Shown one piece after another: positions 32,101 to 34,669 of a DNA stretch of 34,669 bases. This DNA comes from Algoriphagus sp. (GTDB taxonomy: Bacteria > Bacteroidota > Bacteroidia > Cytophagales > Cyclobacteriaceae). Made by a program: the position numbers and the translations under genes. The notes under the pieces were generated by a model. It did not search any database. It was not told where the DNA came from and saw only the letters and a program-made list of their open reading frames with translations. The DNA lies in the NCBI RefSeq assembly GCF_029254265.1, contig NZ_JAQWXX010000054.1, forward strand, positions 1-34,669. Reading direction: 5' to 3'. Position 1 is the first letter of the stretch, and each line of letters starts with the position of its first letter.

Positions 32101-32291
32101 CCGGCAATCGCAGTAGCCCTGCCTCCACGGAAAGGTCCGACTAGTCGGAATTCCATTGCGTTATAAAGCGCAGTATCGAAGGTTGATTTGAGTTCTTGGG
32201 CGCTTGATTTTTTGGCTTTCTGAGAAAAAGAAAGAGTTGAAAAGCCAAAAGCCAGCAGCATCGCCAAACTGGCTTTAAGTAAAATTTTCAT
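29172..32291 (-). CDS. Large secreted BNR/sortilin-type beta-propeller protein
   Basis: A 1039-residue protein with a signal peptide (MKILLKASLAMLLAFGFSTL, cleavage near FSQ). Residues about 50-740 contain many Asp-box/BNR motifs of the S-x-D-x-G-x-x-W type (TTDAGESW, STDAGKTW, SEDGGATW, SVDTGKTW, SNDAGKNW, TQDGGKSW, SSDYGKSW), forming one or two propellers as in VPS10/sortilin-like domains. Residues about 760-890 look like a beta-sandwich. A helical, Gln/Lys-rich tail ends the protein. Relatives are often annotated 'glycosyl hydrolase', but I see no evidence for catalysis. It is monocistronic, with a strong terminator after it. Confidence 0.9.
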   Translation of the reverse strand: MKILLKASLAMLLAFGFSTLSFSQKAKKSSAQELKSTFDTALYNAMEFRLVGPFRGGRATAIAGVVQEPLTYYMGATGGVWKTTDAGESWANISDGFFNTASVGAITVSESDPNVIYVGMGEAPVRGVMTSHGDGVYKSTDAGKTWSNIGLGKIRQISKIFVHPTNPDVLLVGGQGSPYGATDERGIYRSEDGGATWAKVHYVDENSGVSDLSMDMSNPRIIYAAYWDHRRYPWQVKSGGPGSGIYKSVDTGKTWEKLSEGLPKETMGKIGISVSRANGNIVWAIIEAEDGGLYRSNDAGKNWKLVNPDRLLRARSWYYMHILAHPTEAETVYIMNAPLVESKDGGKTFTNMRTRHGDNHQLWINPEHPQYMVNANDGGANVTINAGKDWSRQDNQPTSQFYRVNADRQFPYRIYGGQQDNSSVSIASRANGSGIGPEEFYPVGGCESAYSAFDPENPIYIYSGCYQGIITEWNAKTKLEKDVMAYPYQGLASNPRDVKYRFNWNAPIISSIHDRSVIYHAGNVILKTTNRGISWEEISPDLTKNDTSHLISGGGPITNEGAGGEVFHTIYYLAESPFSPNVLYAGADDGLLHVTQDGGKSWSNITIPNTPEGMVNQIEVSPHDPATVYVAFNSYKYNDFTPHIFKSSDYGKSWTRLANGIAAEAHVRVVREDPNQKDLLYAGTETGLYVSFNGGQLWEKFQNNLPIVPITDLMIQDNDMIVATQGRAFWVMDDLNPLYELAEANKAEFYVYEPEDAIRDLAVRSESMEMGQNPYEGFSLMYYLKEDSDSTDLTVEILDASGAVLRSFTTDSEAKKGKIKKEAGMNRLHWDLAIEEFEPVEGVFSGIGVGPAKVAPGKYKAVFAYGDQKITKDLTVKPDPRWSASQAAYDAQQAAIKPIATALIATRKTADDLRSLRTQVKDLQSRVSKEDYPDWNTQAEELIKSIDALEEKLIQPKQKTFQDVINFPNQLDAELAHIYGTIANQEPPVTDGQKAYAADMLRKYETLMNETESVMKSAEALQQAMIDQKIPFLAPKKKD

Positions 32292-32378
32292 CTGGATAAA
32301 AGGTTGATTGGTGCAGGAATTTAAGGAAAGCCATTTGAAAAAGCTAAAATCAAGTTCCTTCCGAAAGTAGCCCCAATT

Positions 32379-32951
32379 TCAAGGTACCAACCACTTCCCA
32401 TTCCAATCAGCACCACTTTTTGAAAAACTGACTCGGACATGAGTCAGACCATTCAATTGCAAGGCTTCGACGGTTTCAGGAATGAATTGTAGGACTGCAA
32501 AAAAGCGGTCATCCAGTTCTGCTGGCCAATCATAGGCGAGGTCGGGATCTGCAATTTCTGTTCCGGGTGAGAGGGTTGAATTGTAAGCTTTTTGGGCATC
32601 TCCTTGTACCCGTTTCCACATTTCCTGACTGAGTTCATCTTGATGATGAATATGAAGCCTTCCTTTTACCCGGATTTGAGTTCGCTTCCCAGGATGATAG
32701 ACTAAACATTCAGCATTCGAGTTCTCCTGAATTTGGGTGACTTTGGCAGTTCGGGAATCGGTGAAAAAATAGAAATTCAACTCCTCATCCATTTTGCGCA
32801 GCACCACCATTCGTTGTTCTGGGGCATCTTCTCCATTCGTGGCCAAAGTCACATAGCGAAAGGGATGCTTGGCATCCAAAGCTCCCCGATGAAGCTCATG
32901 CGAAAGTGTAGCCCAGATTTCAGGAAGCGAGTTTTGTGAAGTAAATAACAT
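32379..32951 (-). CDS. Pyridoxamine 5'-phosphate oxidase-like FMN-binding protein
   Basis: A 190-residue split-barrel flavoprotein of the PNPOx-like family. Recognisable parts are APEQRMVVLRKMDEELNFYFFTDSRTAKVTQI (about residues 43-74, the strand and S-R-x-x-K-x-x-x-I FMN-phosphate region) and RTQIRVKGRLHIH (about 90-102). It is shorter than genuine PdxH and lacks a clear PdxH C-terminal R-L-x-P substrate motif, so it is more like the Alr4036/general-stress flavoproteins. The start codon overlaps the stop of the CPXCG gene (TAATG), implying coupling. The substrate is unknown. Confidence 0.85.
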   Translation of the reverse strand: MLFTSQNSLPEIWATLSHELHRGALDAKHPFRYVTLATNGEDAPEQRMVVLRKMDEELNFYFFTDSRTAKVTQIQENSNAECLVYHPGKRTQIRVKGRLHIHHQDELSQEMWKRVQGDAQKAYNSTLSPGTEIADPDLAYDWPAELDDRFFAVLQFIPETVEALQLNGLTHVRVSFSKSGADWNGKWLVP

Positions 32952-33133
32952 TATTGTTCTAACGATTGAGCTTCAAAAATAACGATCTCTCCTTCTTCGA
33001 TTTCCACTTGAATCAAAATAGGATTACAGCACACTTCACAATCCTCCACATATTCTTGTCTACGGACAGAAGGATCAACTAACATTGAAATTTCTTCAAA
33101 GCAATGGGGGCATTGGAAAAAGTGTTCGAGCAT
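32951..33133 (-). CDS. CPXCG-type cysteine-rich zinc-ribbon protein
   Basis: A 60-residue protein, MLEHFFQCPHCFEEISMLVD and onward; the start is MLEHFF rather than an upstream in-frame ATG, because family members begin there. Two Cys pairs, C8-P-H-C11 and C32-x-x-C35-C36, fit a small zinc ribbon as in 'CPXCG motif-containing cysteine-rich protein'. It is acidic towards the end (EIEEGEIVIFEAQSLEQ). Its last base pair overlaps the start of the PNPOx-like gene. Function unknown. Confidence 0.85.
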   Translation of the reverse strand: MLEHFFQCPHCFEEISMLVDPSVRRQEYVEDCEVCCNPILIQVEIEEGEIVIFEAQSLEQ

Positions 33134-33188
33134 ATCTGTTTTTCTTTTAGAAACTATGAAAAAGGCTTTGAGTTCAATTAATCTCAAC

Positions 33189-33278
33189 TGACGGAATTTA
33201 CACGAATTTCGTCAAATAGGTGACGGTATTAACGTTAATTGAGTCAGTTAATTGACGGTATTTACATTAATCCCGTCA
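33189..33278. promoter_or_regulatory. Three 26-base palindromic repeats with exact 32-base period
   Basis: TGACGG...CGTCA-type units lie at 33189-33214, 33221-33246 and 33253-33278, each 26 bases with six-base spacers. The consensus is TGACGG(T/A)ATTTAC-N-(T/C)(T/G)AAT-N-(C)GTCA, with partial dyad symmetry (TGACG / CGTCA). They fill the gap between the divergent CPXCG and ATPase genes, ending 61 bases before the ATPase ATG. They are likely a cooperative operator. Confidence 0.75.
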
Positions 33279-33339
33279 GTTACATAGGATTTTTAGCTAA
33301 AACAAATTTCATTTGTATTGTAAATCACAGGAAATCAAC

Positions 33340-34482
33340 ATGAATGCAATTCCACGAGCTTTACTAACTCAATTTCAGAGGAAACTCCGACCAAATAAAG
33401 TATTGATGCTACTCGGCCCGAGAAGATCTGGTAAAACTGCCTTTGTTAAAGATTACCTCAAAACAGTTGATCTTACAAAAACATTGATGCTAAATGGGGA
33501 AGATCTGGTCGATGCAGCGCTTTTGCAAGAACGTTCGGTTGCAAATTATAATCGATTGCTCGCAGGAAAAGATCTTCTAGTCGTTGATGAGGCGCAGTAT
33601 ATTCCGGAAATGGGATTGATCCTGAAACTTATTGTGGATAGCATCGAAGGGATTCAGGTGATAGCTACAGGTTCGTCTGCCTTTGATCTCCATCAGCAAG
33701 TTGGCGAACCTTTGGTAGGACGACAAAACACACTTTTCATGTATCCCTTAGCACAAATGGAATTTTCAAAAATCGAAGATTTCAAAACTACCCTTGAAAA
33801 ACGTGAAGAAAGACTGATTTTTGGTGGCTACCCAGAATTGATCCAATATCCCGATTGGAAGGACAAAGAAGACTACCTCTACCAAATCATGAATGATTAC
33901 CTGCTCAAGGATATTCTGATGGTCGATGGGATAAAAAACAGTGATAAACTTTACGCCCTACTTCGATTGATTGCCTTCCAAGTAGGAAAGGAAGTGTCAT
34001 TGGAAGAACTCGGAAAGCAGTTGGGAATGTCCAAAAATACGGTGGAGCGCTATTTGGATTTACTTTCGAAAGTATTTGTGATTTTCCGCATTGGAGGATT
34101 TAGCCGAAATCTCCGGAAGGAAATAGTCAAAAGTAGCCGCTGGTATTTCTATGACAATGGCGTGCGAAATGCTATCATTCAAAACTTCAATCGGCTCGAT
34201 TTGCGTGCGGATGTAGGCGAACTCTGGGAAAATTACCTTGCTATCGAACGAAGAAAATATCAGAGCTACAACGAGATCCGGTATAATAATTATTTCTGGA
34301 GAACCTACGATCAGCAAGAGATCGATTGGGTGGAAGAAGAAGGTGACGAACTTCGAGCATTTGAGTTCAAATACCAGCTATCCAAACCTCCAAAGGCTCC
34401 GGCTGCCTGGGCAAAAGCCTACCCAAATGCGAGCTATGAAGTGATTCATTCGGGAAATTATTTGGATTGGATTGGGGGATAA
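33340..34482 (+). CDS. AAA_14/DUF4143 ATPase
   Basis: A 380-residue protein starting at ATG 33340 (MNAIPRALL); a TTG nine codons earlier is not preferred. Walker A is G26-P-R-R-S-G-K-T33 and Walker B is LLVVDE at residues 79-84 followed by AQ, then VIATGSSAFDL as sensor region. Residues about 210-240 contain a winged-helix (VSLEELGKQLGMSKNTVERYL). The C-terminal DUF4143 part has ELWENYLAIERRKY and YFWRTYDQQEIDWVEEEGD...RAFEFKY, resembling a PD-(D/E)xK nuclease core (E-I-D ... E-F-K). These ATPases are widespread in Bacteroidota and archaea, often in genomic islands, with no settled function. Three phased palindromes precede it. Confidence 0.9.
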   Translation: MNAIPRALLTQFQRKLRPNKVLMLLGPRRSGKTAFVKDYLKTVDLTKTLMLNGEDLVDAALLQERSVANYNRLLAGKDLLVVDEAQYIPEMGLILKLIVDSIEGIQVIATGSSAFDLHQQVGEPLVGRQNTLFMYPLAQMEFSKIEDFKTTLEKREERLIFGGYPELIQYPDWKDKEDYLYQIMNDYLLKDILMVDGIKNSDKLYALLRLIAFQVGKEVSLEELGKQLGMSKNTVERYLDLLSKVFVIFRIGGFSRNLRKEIVKSSRWYFYDNGVRNAIIQNFNRLDLRADVGELWENYLAIERRKYQSYNEIRYNNYFWRTYDQQEIDWVEEEGDELRAFEFKYQLSKPPKAPAAWAKAYPNASYEVIHSGNYLDWIGG

Positions 34483-34669
34483 TAAACGTTGGAATCGAAG
34501 TAATTCTAAGGATTATATTTTGATCAAAGAGAGAGACTCAATATATTTAAGCTTATAGAGGTGTCCTTTTAATTGCATATATTTATAGCTTTTCAAACGC
34601 TCAAAATGGATATATTTAAAGGTCAAGGAGTCATAGAGTTCAGTAAAAGCTTCCAAACTGAACTTGACT
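34483..34669. other. Window end, no feature seen
   Basis: The last 187 bases are AT-rich, with no convincing coding frame, terminator or repeat. Confidence 0.5.

Noticed and set aside
33189..33278. Short CRISPR array
   Set aside because: Units are similar but not identical, spacers are only six bases, and there are no cas genes. A phased operator fits better.

Overview
The window looks like a chromosomal segment of a Bacteroidota bacterium, probably Cytophagales in the Cyclobacteriaceae/Algoriphagus neighbourhood. The genus is inference; the phylum is well supported. The evidence is the AT-rich composition, SusC-like carboxypeptidase-regulatory/beta-barrel proteins, a DUF5916 protein, a large BNR/sortilin-type secreted protein, S9 peptidases with Bacteroidota-style signal peptides ending near AQ/GQ/SQ, and an AAA_14/DUF4143 ATPase. 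No rRNA, tRNA or CRISPR array was found.

Layout. 1-18.9 kb is mostly housekeeping and envelope genes: an HTTM-like membrane protein with a small partner, a hypothetical protein, an S9 peptidase, a TspO-like Trp-rich membrane protein, a secreted DsrE-like protein, a Ca2+/Na+ antiporter plus a CPA2 cation/proton antiporter, a tandem pair of paralogous outer-membrane proteins, a beta-barrel receptor-like protein, a DUF5916 protein and a DPP-IV. 18.9-19.85 kb has no gene and is packed with palindromic repeats. 19.85-27.8 kb, all on the minus strand, is a peptide-secretion island. 28.0-29.1 kb holds a type II toxin-antitoxin pair (antitoxin plus PIN toxin) and another repeat element. 29.1-34.5 kb holds the BNR-repeat protein, a PNPOx-like flavoprotein coupled to a CPXCG zinc-ribbon protein, and a DUF4143 ATPase preceded by three phased palindromes.

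The most interesting system is the minus-strand island. A tightly coupled operon encodes a five-TM membrane protein, a TlpA-like thioredoxin with a CEIC motif, a C39-peptidase/ABC exporter and a 70-residue winged-helix-like protein. It is followed by three repeated modules. Each module has a conserved inverted repeat, a 51-60 residue double-glycine precursor peptide and a signal-peptide protein with a shared C-terminal 'GKW' domain. Two of the three precursors are below usual ORF cutoffs. All three mature peptides would begin with Cys immediately after Gly-Gly and carry their only other Cys at the penultimate residue. This suggests end-to-end disulfide-closed peptides made with the help of the thioredoxin, exported by the C39 ABC protein, and possibly paired with cognate secreted immunity or binding proteins. 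Modules 1 and 2 are each preceded by a copy of the HTH gene that has lost its start codon at the same place, pointing to cassette-like duplication.

Two host genes, DPP-IV and the PIN toxin, are each followed by a REP-like element and then a second copy of the gene's own 3' end, differing mainly at synonymous positions. That pattern is not explained by simple insertion.
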